64,000 nucleotides of DNA from Heterocephalus glaber (lineage: Eukaryota; Chordata; Mammalia; Rodentia; Bathyergidae), in NCBI RefSeq assembly GCF_000247695.1, contig NW_004624778.1, forward strand, positions 8,745,157 to 8,809,156. Reading direction: 5' to 3'. Below the pieces are notes generated by a model. That model searched no databases. It was not told the DNA's origin and saw nothing but the letters and a program-made list of their open reading frames with translations. Below are positions 25,150 to 36,840 of the stretch, piece after piece. The translations under genes and the position numbers were made by a program. Each line of letters opens with the position of its first letter. Position 1 is the first letter of the stretch.

Positions 25150-25430
25150 CCACCACTAATAACAATAATTATGTAGACACATAGTATGGACTGTGTGTTA
25201 GACATTGTGTAAGCACTTTACATTAACTGGCTTATTGGATGAACTCAACTCCAAAAGTAGAACTTCTCCAAAGTAGAACTGTCACCATCCCAATTTTACA
25301 GTTAAGAAAGCTGACTGTACAAATTTAAAGTTTAAAGCTGTAAGCTTAAAGTGTGAGGAGGTTAAGTAACTTGCTCTTGTTCACACAGCAGGAAAGTGAC
25401 AGAATCTGGATTCAAGCTCTGGAAACAATA
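25150..25430 (-). mobile_element. MIR SINE, minus strand
   Basis: GTGTAAGCACTTTACATTAA, CATCCCAATTTTACAGTTAAG, GAGGTTAAGTAACTTGCTC and TCACACAGCAGGAAAGTGAC follow antisense MIR. It is extended by a local duplication of AAAGTAGAACT near 25254-25280. Confidence 0.78.
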
Positions 25431-25594
25431 TTCCAGAAGACCTCACAAGTGTCTACAAGGCTTTTAGCATCATGGACACATGACTTAAGATGTTTTTTAG
25501 GACCAGACCCCCAAACGTCCCCAAATCAGCTCTTTCTTAGCTTAGTGACTGTTATTTCACAGCAATCTCCACAATAAGTTTCCTGCCTCTAGTA

Positions 25595-26000
25595 GACTGG
25601 CCTTTTAAAAATTGTTTTTAAATTAATATGCATTAATTATACACATGAATGGGGTTTGGTATAATATGTCAATACATGCACACAGCACACGCTTTTTAAT
25701 TTCAGTCTCCCTGTATCCATCCTCCCACACTCCTTCCCAGCCTCTAGTATCACTATCCTGCATTAAGGTTGACTTTTTCTGTAACATCTACATATAAGAC
25801 AGAACATGCAGGACTTGTCTTTCTGTGTTTAGCTGATTTCCCTTGCAATGTCTTTCAGTTCCATTCATTTAGCTGCAAATGACAGCATTTCATTTTTCTT
25901 TCTAAATGAATAATAGTTCAGTTGTGTTTATAAACCACATTTTCTTTATCTGTTGATCCTTTGATGGACACCTAGGTTAATTCCTTTTCTGAATCCTGCT
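25595..26000 (-). mobile_element. L1 3'-end fragment, minus strand
   Basis: CTGTATCCATCCTCCCACAC, ACATCTACATATAAGACAGA, CTTGTCTTTCTGTGTTTAGC, TGCAAATGACAGCATTTCAT and TTTATCTGTTGATCC with GATGGACACCTAGGTT follow the antisense 3' region of mammalian LINE-1. Ancient and truncated. It ends about 520 bp before exon 5. Confidence 0.8.
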
Positions 26001-26522
26001 CATTCCCATCCATGACATTGCATGTGCTCTTCTCAGGACCAAGGATACTTCCCCAGCCCCACTCTAGCATGATCTCTGGAAAATTTTGCCTCCTCTCTTC
26101 CCACACTGATCTTACAGGCTTAGAATTCCTCAAGCACCTGAGATGAACAGCACGAATGCCTACATGAACTTGTTCTCAAGTCTTCCCAGATGGATGACAT
26201 GAGAAGACTCCTATCTTGAGAACCTCACAAGTTCCCCTTCATGGTGCACACACAGAGTAACATCAGCAAAAGACAGGCTGGTTGATCTCAGAATGCTAAA
26301 GGGTACCTGAGGCCTCTGACTGCTTCACACTTCCAGGCAGCTTATCTGAAACCATCTCTCCTAACCTCAGGCTACTTTTTTTCCTTTAAATGTTTTAAAT
26401 TTTCATTATCTTCATACCAGAAGGCGGTCGAATCATTTGACTGTTTCCTCAGAGCATATTCAGGTTGATGTTCTTCCCGTTCCTTTAAATCAACTGCAAG
26501 TTTGGGGGTTACTGTTTTTTAG

Positions 26523-26693
26523 GGATGCCAAGTCCCCACTTGAAAGTGGACCAGATGGCAGCATACAGTAAGAACGAGGGCCCAGTGTCCACCATGATGA
26601 CCAGGAAGAAGCCAGCTGCAGTTGACAGTGTTGCAATTCCACCAACCCCAGTATTATCACTTCTCGCTGCCTCCACAGCAACATCAGATGCAG
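26523..26693 (+). CDS. SETBP1: SETBP1 exon 5 (internal coding exon)
   Basis: Internal exon of 171 nt. The acceptor AG is at 26521-26522 after a T-rich tract and the donor is CAG/GTGAGC, with GT at 26694-26695. The first two bases (GG) finish a codon begun in exon 4. Whole codons run from ATG at 26525, reading [20 protein letters not shown] and then a [10 protein letters not shown] stretch and an alanine/serine-rich end TATSDA. The last G joins CC of the next exon to give Ala. I recognise this as the segment just before the KKRFKRRE motif of SETBP1, within the region reported to bind SET in human (about residues 1292-1488). The ATG is internal, not a start codon. There is no frameshift or premature stop. 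The antisense open frames here are shadows. Confidence 0.95.
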
Positions 26694-26944
26694 GTGAGCA
26701 TATTTCAAATGCTTTGGGTTCACCATCATGAAGATGGGGGTGGCAAAAGCCTACTAGAAATAATCTATTGAGTACAGTAAGAGTTCTCTGCTGAGCCAAG
26801 CTCCCACAGACACTGGACATGGGAGCTGTTTCAACGTTGGGTTTTTCACTTGGGAGGAGGTCTAAAAACGGAAGAAAAAAGAAAGATCAGCTTGGCGGTA
26901 AAGAGTCCTCTCTGGTCTATGAAGCACAACTAAATAATAACAGT

Positions 26945-27150
26945 ACTAATTACTCTTCATCAAGCCATAGTAAGTAATAGTTCCTGCATCAGGGATATAT
27001 ATAGTTTTATGTGACTCACAAAGAACTCTGTGAAATAAGTGCTTGTATTCTCATTTTGTAGAGGAGAAAGGTGACTGTCACAGCAACCTGTGGATAGTCA
27101 GGATTCCAAAGCCAAGATCACAACCACTGCATTTCACTACCTCCCTTGCT
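26945..27150 (-). mobile_element. MIR SINE, minus strand
   Basis: CTTGTATTCTCATTTTGTAGA, GAGGAGAAAGGTGACTGTC and AAGATCACAACCACTGC follow antisense MIR; diverged. It lies 250 bp after exon 5. Confidence 0.6.
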
Positions 27151-27530
27151 CATCAGGGTTGGAAGATAGTTATCACTGAGTTTCCCTGAGGCACTAATAT
27201 ATTACACCCATGGTTTTACAAATTCCTCAATAGTTCCAAGAGTTCTCACCAGTAGCGGTGCTCTTTATTCAGATATCCTGAGTTTTTCACACATGATCCC
27301 TGCCACCTCTACTCTCTTCCCTCCACAATCTCCCCTGGGCCCTTATGCCAATCCTACTTTGCCAAGCTCAACCTTGCTACTAAGAACACAGGTCTTGGAT
27401 GTAGCTTAGTGCATGTGCTTGGGAACAGTGTTACTTCCTATTCATATGTTGTAGATCTTCAAGGCCCAGCCAGTCATAGCTGAAAATGCCTGTAGAACCC
27501 AGGGTCTCTACTGTCCATTTAGTATCTTCT

Positions 27531-27581
27531 CATTAGAAAATGTCTCCTATGTAACACATTAGAAAATGTCTCCTATGTAAC
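27531..27581 (+). repeat. Tandem duplication of 25 bp
   Basis: CATTAGAAAATGTCTCCTATGTAAC occurs at 27531-27555 and again, identical, at 27557-27581, separated by a single A. Perfect identity indicates a recent local duplication, or an assembly artefact. Confidence 0.95.
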
Positions 27582-27599
27582 TTCTCCCCTGTAGCAAAA

Positions 27600-27695
27600 C
27601 TGTGTCCACACACAGGCAGAGTCCACACTTATATTCTTGCTATCTTCGTGGCACAGAGAATGGTGGCACATTCCTTTGATATTTGTTGAATAAAT
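27600..27695 (+). mobile_element. L2/MIR-type 3' tail, plus strand
   Basis: GGCACAGAGAATGGTGGCAC and TTGATATTTGTTGAATAAAT match the shared 3' end of L2-type elements. Only the tail is clear. Confidence 0.55.
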
Positions 27696-29227
27696 ACATT
27701 GGTAAACATATATTTTTCATGTTTTCAGTATTTAAACATTCCTCTTATTATTAGAAGCCCAAATATAGACACGTCATTGATATTCAATTCAACTAATCTC
27801 ATTTTCTCATTCAGTGGGTGCTTTGGGCAGAGAATTCAAGTTGACTACATACTTACCTCCTTCATGGAAATCATACCAGTAATTAGTGAATGAGTCCAAT
27901 TGAAATAACAAAAAAATACTTGGAATGATACTTCCCAGACTGAGTTCGGCAAAATATTGGCAAGGATTTTGTGGAAAAAAAGACTTTTCTGCTGTGAGGC
28001 AAATATAGGAATGCTCCCTTCCTTCCTGTAGAGATTTTCAGAGTTTTGAATTGAGCAGTGCACATTAGTAGATTTTCTGAAGGAGGCACAGAATTCCACA
28101 ATTTCATCTGAAAACATAGCTTATTTTCAGGGGATGAACTGTTCATATCTCTTGAATACAGTATTTTCCCCAGTTGTTTGGGAAATCTTGCTCTGAGGTT
28201 ACCTCTCAAAAATTATCATGAACCTTTGTACCTTTTACTCACGTGGTGTGAAATGAGCAGTTTTTGGTGGAAAGAATAGATACTCGATATCAGAAAGAGC
28301 AAGAAGTCCAAGGAGAGGAAGTCACAGAAGAATGAGGAGGAAGACACCTTTGATGTCTGATGGATCAGTAGCACTTTGAGAAGTCAGAGGTGGGCATTGG
28401 TGCCTTGGCTGGAACACTAGGAGGACACCACTTAGCTAGAACAGAAGATGTGGCCATGTTCTGCACTACCCACCCTGATAATTGCTTACTCAACCTTGTC
28501 AGTTAAGGACCGAGCCCTCCTTTATGGATTCAGATTTTACCCTGTGTCTTTCTGCTTTTGCTTGATATTTTTGCACAGATATTTCCCAGGGGTCAAATAC
28601 AAGTGGTCCCTTGCTTTCCTTCTGACACTCTTTCCATTCAGTGTGAGAGATTCCATTCTTGGGATCACTTTATTATTTGGGCTTGCCTCCTCTGCTTGTT
28701 TTTGATTAGTGACTTACAAATGTGCCACATAGATTAAAGAAACAGGTTGGTATTAGACTTTTAAATCTGCCTGTCCAGTAATCTGAGCTGAGCCAAAATT
28801 CTCCCATTTGGGGACACTTTCAAGACAGGAATGGGCTGTTTAGTTTTAGCAGAACTCACATGAGACCCCTTTGAGAATTGCACAGATTTGATCTATTTCC
28901 AGGTCTCAGAACTCTGGGGGAGAAACAAGTCAGAGATCTACCCCAGGTGCTGGAAGCCAGACCTTCCTGAGATTTCACTCCCCACAGATAAACAGCTTCC
29001 CACAAACCTGAGAGACTTGGGAGCACACAGGCTGGGCTCATGTCCAGTACTGCTTCACATATGCAGTAAAGCATACCTCCCAAGATTCTAGGATTCGCCT
29101 GAGGTCATACTATTGGATTGAAACCCAAATTTTCTGATTTACTGCCTGATTTGCAGTGGAACCCCACTTCTGTCATAGGCCCAACATGAGCAAAGGCAGA
29201 TTGCTTTCTTCTTAACTATGGACCTGG
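27696..29227. other. Unassigned intron sequence
   Basis: No gene or repeat recognised. Overlapping minus-strand frames at 27845-28209 have no family resemblance. Confidence 0.6.
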
Positions 29228-29645
29228 GTTAGTCAGATTTTTGTCCCTATGAAAAAATACCTGAGAAAGTCAATTTAAAGGAGGAAAGATTTATTTTGGC
29301 TCATGGTTTCAGCGGTTTTAATCTGTGGTTGTCTAGCTTCATTATTATGGGTCTGTGTTGAGGCAGAATATGGTGGCATAAGGGCATGGTAGAGCAGAGC
29401 TATTCGTGTCAAGGCAACCAGGAAGCAGAGTGGGTGAGGGCCAAAGAAGAGCAAGATAGAGTTCTCAATATCATGCCCTTGTGATTCACTGTCTTCAAGG
29501 AGACCCAGCCTCCTAAGTCTCCATTATCTCCCAATAATATCATCAAACTATAAATCCATCAATGGACCAGTCCTTGATAAAGTTGGGGCCCTTGTGATCC
29601 AATCATCTACCGAAAGCCTCTCTGAATACATGAGGGAGGACTCCT
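29228..29645 (-). mobile_element. MaLR-type LTR remnant, minus strand
   Basis: Begins GTTAGTCAGATTTTTGTCCC, then AAAATACCTGAGAAAGTCAA, GGAGGAAAGATTTATTTTGG, CTCATGGTTTCAGCGG, and further on AAATCCATCAATGGACCAGTC and GATCCAATCATCTACC. This is the same family and orientation as the copies at 5165 and 36510. No coding remnant. Confidence 0.7.
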
Positions 29646-32600
29646 TAGATTTAAACAACCATAACAGGACCTCTATTTCTTTGGCTAATAGTCTGGTGGC
29701 ATAGATAGCTCCCTCTAACCAAACCAAGATAGAGACAGCTCTGACCATAACCAAGCACATAGTAGGCAGTTCAGTTACTGAGTTTGTTTTCCTTTAATTG
29801 GATGCATGCACAATAGTCATATATATTTCCGATGAGACAACTCACTTGATTTTTGCTTTCTTTAGAATGCGGTTCTTCATCTTTCACTATAAGAAAAGTA
29901 ATTTCGAATTATTTTGGGCTTTATGCAGTACTTAACTGATAACCTATTTTCTAATAAGTTATCATTTCTATGAGATGATTTTGGAAACCAAACAACTTCA
30001 GGGAGAAAAAAGGAAATAAGAGTTAAACTATGTGGTTTGTAAAACAAAATTAATTTAAGATATCACTTAGAGAAAAGAAGATGCTTGCTGAAATATTTCA
30101 AGTAATCAGGAACTTCTTTCATTTAAAAAATAATAGATGCTGAAGTACTAGATACAGATCCTGACATATACTAGTGGTTCAATAAATAATGTGAATAAAA
30201 TGAATGGTTCAGAAGAGAAACTGTGTGCTTACCTAGTACTGAACATGGTACAAGACATCTGAGAGACATACTGGATCTTGGAACCATCTAACAATCTAAT
30301 GGAAAACATCTGACAGGCACAATATCAGACTGTTGGTAAATATTTGTCAAATAATTGATTGGTCTGCAGTATTAACAGTAATTTTTCAAACAGATGACCT
30401 TCAGTATAGTTTTAAAAATGAAGATTTCTCACCTTATTTTATAAGCATTACAATATGAGAGAAATGTTTGTTGGTCAAAGATTTAAACATGTCTTTTCTA
30501 GCTTAAATATGTGAGACATGGATTTAAACGTGAACAAAGACCCCTTGCTATTTCTGTTTGAGGCAGCATTTTAGTCTCTCACAGTCTGAGACACATGCTG
30601 GTTATGAGATTATTGATTTGTGGCAGGAGAGGGTGGCCAGCTGAAAACAAGTCAGTGTGTGAGCTACTTGGAGAGAGGAATTTAGGGAGGGATGGCAGTG
30701 GCTGCCACCAGTTCTCCAACAGGTCAGCCTGCGTGATCAAACTGCTCAATAGCTATTGATCTGCTGCAGTCCCCTGGCACAGCCAAGGAGCTCTGATTCA
30801 AAGCAGTGCTGCATCATTATTGTGAGTAATTAGGGCTAATGCAGTAAAAGCTTCAATAAAGTTTGTTCAAAGTGATGCATAATTTGAAGCAACTTCTATT
30901 ACACTTGCCCAATAATGATTTAATAATCATTTCAAATAATCCACACCTGAATAAGTCAGGCTAATTTTTCTTGTCTTCTACATATTGAACTAACTTCTCA
31001 GTGAGGTCATGCAATGTATACAGAATTCATGATTTCACCTTTGAAGTGTGTTTTTCTCTTCCCTTGTATTTAATATGAGATTATATTAATAGATAAACTC
31101 CAGGTTGAATTAAGAACTCAGTAAAACATCAAAAAAATGAAAATGCTAAGGTTTTGCCCCTGAAAATCTAGACTAAGAATGATGAAAAATCAAGTAGTAT
31201 ATCCTTTGTGTTTCCTCTGTCTCTGCCTGTCTGCTTCTTACACACACACATCCTAGTATTCTCTCATCTTATATTCCAGAAGAAAAAAAGACACTTATTA
31301 GGGATGATATCAGTAAATTTCAAGTATTCACAGTGTAACTATGTGAGAAATTCAGAGGAACAGACTGAAAACATTTCTGAGTTTCTGTGTTTTGTATCAA
31401 GACTAATCCATTATTCTCCCAAATCATATAATTTACTTTGTTTAAAAATATCAAAGCCCACATAAGTGAAAATATCTAAATTTCACATGTCTATTAAGTT
31501 TTTAGACATTTTCCTTTTTATGGCAGAGCCTAATATTAAGTAAACTATTTAATTGTAAACCTTTCAGCCAAATCAATATTAACTACACCTGTAATAGATG
31601 CAAAACCTTAAGCTTGAAAAATTATTTACCCTTACAGAAATACTTTGAATTCTTAATTCTAATAGAATCAGGAAGAAACCTAGGGTAAGTAGCTAGACAT
31701 AATGATCATGAAAATTGCTTCAAGATTCTAAATTCTATGATGCCTGATTTTTCTCTTCTCTTTAACTGCAATCTGTGGGGTTGGCCCCTGAATAACAAAA
31801 TATCCTGGTGGAAAAAGATAGCAATGAATAAGAATATAAGAATTGTACAGTTATTTATTTCATTTGCTTTTATCTTTAACAGAACATGATCTGAAGCTCC
31901 TAACCAAAATTACAGGCCAGTTCAGCCAACACCTGTGTTTCAAAAGAACCAAAGTAGAGCAAATAAATGGGCAAGCTAATAGGATTTGGGTTATCCAAGA
32001 ATGTAAGTTTATGCACTGAAGGAGCCTTTTCAGATTGTAAAATAAATCCCTGTAAGTCCATACTAATCAGTTAAACCATACAATAGAGAATCTTCCAGAA
32101 AGATCCAGAGAAATTAATGCTTTTTAAAAACACAATTGTTACAGATTTCTGGAAAGCATTACCCAGGAGGCAGTGTTGAAGCATCACAGAATGAGTCTGT
32201 GTTTGTCCAGAACCTCTGCTGAAAGTGGCAGGCTCAGGAAAAGCTACCCTCCCTTCATTCTGAACCAACAAAGCACCCAGCAAGGTTGGAAGTTGCTATG
32301 CTTTCCCGAGGTCCCCATCTCACACCAAAGACTTTCTGGAAAACCTCCATGATTGTTGTTATTATATCCCAAAAGGAGGACGTAAACCTTTTTAATTGAA
32401 TCTGGACATCGTGGGTCACCGGAACCTATTCTGTGGCCAAGGCTATAACATTTCAGGGAAGCATTAAATTCCCAAGAATCTTCCCTAGCCATCAGTTCCA
32501 GCCTCATCTCCTTGGCAGCCATTTGAATGTTCTTTTGGGGTCACCACTCTCAAAGCATAGTTTTTAAAAGTCTTATGTCAAAGACTCATTCAGTTCTTTA

Positions 32601-33357
32601 AGGAGCAGAGCAGCATGGTGATGAAACTAGTCCAAAGGAGAATTCGAGAAATGGCTATTGTAGTAATGCAGGCATTGGAGAAAGCATGTGAAACAAAATT
32701 GCTCAGTTAATGTCCTACTACACAATAAAACCATAATCTCTGTTTATCTTATCTACCGGACAAAATCTTTTCTGGGAAAAATCTACAAGTTATCATTTAG
32801 GATGGCAGGTTCTGAACCTTCAGCAGTAGTGTATAGTAAGTCCAACAAGGACACATTTCCCTAGAAAATTAATAAGCTTTGGGCAGACATGAGAGGAAGA
32901 GTGAAAGAACATTCACCTATTTGCCTTCTTAATGTCAGCTCAATTTTCTTACATGGGCAAAACTGCTCCAGTTGAATGTATATGTTTTTGCTGCATATTG
33001 CCTGTATCATATCACCAGCAGGGTGATCAGATACCTTGGTGTTCATGTCTGTAAAATAGAGGGAAAGTATGACCTAGAGTAGAGGATTGTGGTGAGGAAA
33101 ATATGAGATAATACTTGTGAAAATCTTAAAGAAGTATTTTAGCAAAACAAGAGTTTCCAAGCATCTTAATGTACAGCAAAGTTCAACCAATGGGTGCTAC
33201 TGTTGCTGCTGCTATTCTTGTTATTACCTGCTTTCCACTCTGGAATTTATTTTCTTCTGTGCCTACCCTTCATGCCATTTGAATGGCTAATTCATAATTA
33301 TTCTTCAAGATTCAGCATACTCGCCTTCAGTTCTAAGAAACTCTCTGCCACCCATTT
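29646..33357. other. Repeat-poor intron with a candidate conserved block
   Basis: Apart from a short L2-type tail near 30165-30200 (GGTTCAATAAATAATGTGAA) there are no clear repeats. The block 30600-30980 has regulatory-like features. Confidence 0.55.
30600..30980. promoter_or_regulatory. Candidate intronic enhancer A
   Basis: Non-repetitive, non-coding, with a balanced 5' half and an AT-rich 3' half carrying TAATTA (30827-30832), an octamer-like ATGCATAAT (30875-30883) and an inverted repeat AATGAT-TTAATA-ATCATT (30914-30931). This resembles homeodomain/POU-bound vertebrate developmental enhancers. Conservation was not tested. Confidence 0.35.
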
Positions 33358-33371
33358 AAGAATCATGCCAA

Positions 33372-33460
33372 TGGGTTGGGGATTTAGCTCAGTGGTTTTG
33401 CCACCTGCTGCGCAAGCTCAAGGACCCGAGTTCTATCCCCGGTACCAAAAAAAAAAAAAA
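33372..33460 (+). mobile_element. ID-type SINE, plus strand
   Basis: GGGTTGGGGATTTAGCTCAG head with intact box A, GAGTTCTATCCCCGGTACC, then a 17-nt A tail. A perfect 14-bp duplication AAGAATCATGCCAA lies at 33358-33371 and 33461-33474. Confidence 0.93.
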
Positions 33461-34859
33461 AAGAATCATGCCAAGATCAAGTTGAATGCCACAGTCTCTG
33501 CTTCTGGTGGCTTCCTCTAGGTGCACTGCTGATTGATCCCTACATTTACTACAGTGTGTGTGGCCACTGAACTGAAAGATCACATATTGGACTGGAAGAT
33601 CACGTATCCTTTTAGCCAGACCATATTCTACTTTAAAACCGCAAACTCTAGCATGATAATTTTAAATATTGGCTAAAATGCATTGAACAATTGCATCCTC
33701 CACAAAACAGCCTGGTTTACAGAAATATATATTCTAGCATGATATTCATTAGAGTTGAGAGGTGATAATTTGCCTTTATTTTCCATATTAGCACCAGAAA
33801 GAGCAAATTATACCAAAAACATTTAGCAGAGGGAGCAACCAGGAAGAGACTTGGGGATTTCCAGCCTCCTGTTTCAATAAAAGCACCCAGCCCCTGGTTG
33901 ATGGACCAGAGCATTCCAGGGGAAGATTATATTCAAAGACAGAGTCATCCTATAAGGTAATATATCTACAAGACAAAGTGCATGTTTCATCAGAGAAGAG
34001 AAGAAGAGGGCACACATAAGTATCTTCTTCCTTCACTCACAAGGTCTGTGAAGTTTTCAGGATGAACCACCCCAGTGAAATACTGGAGATTAAATTGGCC
34101 TGTGTTGTACTGTAATTAGTTTATATGTGATGGTCTTGCATTGTGTCTGGAATACTGGTTTCCCTAGGCAGTGAGCATTTCCTATTTAGGTTTTGTCTCA
34201 TTGAATGAGTATTGGGCAAACCATGAATTCTCAGACCCTTGGGATATAAGGACTGAAAATAAGAGGAGTAAACACCGAGACTACTGCTATTGAGCAATTC
34301 AGAATCATATTTTGGTGTCATGAACATTGCATAGTGCTGGGTGCATAGTAGATACTCAATAAACATCTCTGCACTTAGTTTAACTATTCTTTCTCCTGCG
34401 CTGAGAATTTTTTTCAAAAACACAGAAGGCTTAATGACAGGTTTGAAAGTGCTGTATCTGTGAGAAGTTTAACTAAATTTATCTTCTCTGAATGCCTCAT
34501 ACAGATTATGCTCTCATCAACCTCATGCCACAGTCATACCCTCTTAAAAACAGAGTAATGATAATAATACATTTTATCTTCTTCCCAGTGATAGTATCAT
34601 TCCCACCTCCATTGAAGCCCAGTGGGAGGTTTGGCTGTGAGGCATCAGACGCAGGGGGAGTCAGGTGCGATTATTGTAATGAGGTCTCCACACTCAGTGA
34701 AATGTGGAAAAGAAACCCTCCCATACGTAAAGTGATTTCTATTAAGATACTCATTTCATATCAAATATTCAAGCTTTTCTTTATAAGTAGAGGAGAATGA
34801 AAGGACGGGGGAGATTTTATGCAGCAAAGAAAGAAAGAACAAATACTTTAGGATCAGTT

Positions 34860-35200
34860 TTGAGATGAAAGCACAGTGCCTCCCTTGTTCATGGGCTCTT
34901 TCCATTAACAGAAGTCTAATTAGATTGTTGGTTTAATGGTGGCAAGATAATTTAGTGGCAACTGAAAGCAACCATGTTAATGAGAAGGGAGCGTAGTGCT
35001 TTGGGCTTCCTGTAATTAATGGAGAGTTTTTGAAAAACTTTTGGGTTCCAATGAAGTTGGCAGAGTGAGCCCAGCTGTTGAGACAGGGCAAAGTCTTTCC
35101 TGCTCATTGCTGCACAGACAGCCTTAGGCAATGTGGAAGAACTGTGTAATGACTATCATTAAGAATGATTTTGAGTGGTCCCGGCAGGCTGTAGCCAGTC
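34860..35200. promoter_or_regulatory. Candidate intronic enhancer B
   Basis: Repeat-free block with two TAATTA homeodomain cores (34917-34922, 35013-35018), a TTAATGAGAAGG and several AATGAT-like words. Suggested only by motif content and absence of repeats. Confidence 0.33.
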
Positions 35201-35569
35201 TAAGAGCAGAGACAGAGGAAGAGGCATGGAGAGAAAGGAGATGTGGACAGAGACCGGTGTAAGGGTTATGAGAAAGGTGTAACAGAGAGAGACACTTACC
35301 CATCTGCCTTTCATCCTTGGATTCTACCTCACGGAAGCACCAAAGTCATCCCTGCTCATCTTCTCTGGGTGCTTACACTGGAAAAGACTGGACTACAATA
35401 GAATAGAACGGTCCTTCCCCAACCACTCCTCTTTCATGTTGCAGATGAGAACAATAAGCCCAGAGAGGTTATGAATATTACCTGACTGGGAGTTAGGAAA
35501 CTTGGACTCTCTAGTCACCACACTGAGGCAGAGTAGAAAATAGATTTGGAATTCAAGGATTGGGATTAT

Positions 35570-35690
35570 TGTGGAGTCCTTGTTCCAATGCTGCAGTACT
35601 TTTTAATTTGCTTCCTTAGGTAAATCACTGAGCCTTCCAGGTCCTTGCTTCCTCATCAGTGAAATCAGAAAAATTATTTCTGCCTTTCAA
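35570..35690 (+). mobile_element. MIR SINE fragment, plus strand
   Basis: CCTTAGGTAAATCACTGAGCC and TTGCTTCCTCATCAGTGAAA follow the middle of MIR. Confidence 0.55.
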
Positions 35691-36509
35691 CCAATAACAA
35701 GAAAATCTATTCTACATTGAAAACTTAACATATAAGTACTTTGTGCCCCCCCCATGTGAAAAATGAAGTTATATCATGTAATTATTTAATCACATTAAGT
35801 CAAATTATGAGTCAGATTGTAACATTATTAACTATCCTTTTGAAAAGTATATTCTTATTCCACCTTCCAAACATCCTTATCTCAAGGCTCAGCCCAAGCT
35901 CCTCACACTTGAGAATTAATTGCTACATCAAGTTTATTTTACACAAATATCTGTAAATACCCCAATTGTTAAATAGTCATTACAATTGTTAAATGATTTT
36001 GTTACAAATTATCAATATTTTAATCATCTGCCACACTGCACTCAGTCCTCTGAGTCAGATATAATAAAAGTATGAAATTAAGCCCTGCCCTAAGAGAGCT
36101 TACACAGTATTTGGGAAGGCCTGACTCAAAAACAGGAGACAACCCAGTAATTTTTAAATGAACAAGTTGAATAATAATCTGACATACTAACAGCTATCAT
36201 TCAGCAATTTATGGGTCATTCATTTTCAACTCATTGGATCTTGGGGAGTTCTGAGGACAGCTGGATTACCTGGAAAGAAGTGTTGAAATGGACTTGTAAG
36301 GATGGGCTGGGCTAGAAAAGCAGACAGAAGTTGGAGGGAAAGGTTTACAACATTTGAGAGATAACTTAGTTTCTGTTTTGCATCAGCTTGTAATTATGTG
36401 TGAGTATATGGAAATGATGGCTACTGAGGCTGAAGAAAAGCTTGGAGTCAGAACATGGTATACTTAAAATTCCAGATAAAGTCTATTGATCATGCTACAT
36501 GCAGCAAAG

Positions 36510-36840
36510 TGTATTAGTCAGCTTTCCTCTCCCTGAGACACAAACTTAACACCCATGATTTAAAGAAGGAGGGGTTTAATTTGGCTCATTGTTCTGGGAG
36601 ATTCAGCCCGTAGTCTGCCAGCTCCACAGCAGAAACACCATGGCAGATGGCTAGGAACCAGAGCAAAGGAACAGTGTCCAAGAGGGAGATAAAAGGAAGG
36701 GGCAAAGGACTAGATATAGTAACCAAAGCCACGCCTCCACGGCCCTCCCAGACACATCCAGAAGTGTGCTTCAACATCAGTAGCTCTCAAGCCAATCAAG
36801 TTTACACAATCAAGTGTAATCATCACAGTCAGTGACAACA
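36510..36840 (-). mobile_element. MaLR-type LTR remnant, minus strand
   Basis: Starts TGTATTAGTCAGCTTTCC, the antisense LTR end with its TG, then GAAGGAGGGGTTTAATTTGG, CTCATTGTTCTGGGAG and CACCATGGCAGATGG. It matches the other two copies in order of blocks. Short open frames on both strands here are repeat-derived, not genes. Confidence 0.65.

Larger units (their letters stand above)
1..26522 (+). other. SETBP1: SETBP1 intron 4, 3' part
   Basis: Everything left of exon 5 is read as the end of the preceding intron, because a clean acceptor (T-rich run then AG at 26521-26522) opens the SETBP1 exon and no earlier coding exon is recognisable. Base composition is ordinary AT-rich mammalian intron. 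It contains six ID SINEs, several MIRs, L2, MaLR LTR pieces, a hAT element and an L1 fragment, listed separately. The intron's 5' end, and the large exon 4 before it, lie outside the window. The intron number follows the human gene from memory. Confidence 0.9.

Noticed and set aside
25353..25577. 74-codon open frame upstream of exon 5 as an extra exon
   Set aside because: Its start lies in a MIR; no in-frame splice pair links it to exon 5 and it does not resemble SETBP1.
26509..26820. Minus-strand open frames of 79 and 103 codons across exon 5
   Set aside because: They mirror the SETBP1 exon, whose sense frame and splice sites are decisive.
33372..33460. Functional tRNA gene, because of box A and box B
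   Set aside because: The A tail, target duplications and multiple dispersed copies show an ID retroposon; a proper cloverleaf is not maintained.
33194..33520. 108-codon + strand open frame with a hydrophobic start
   Set aside because: Its second half is translated ID SINE and poly-A (lysines). No coherent domain.
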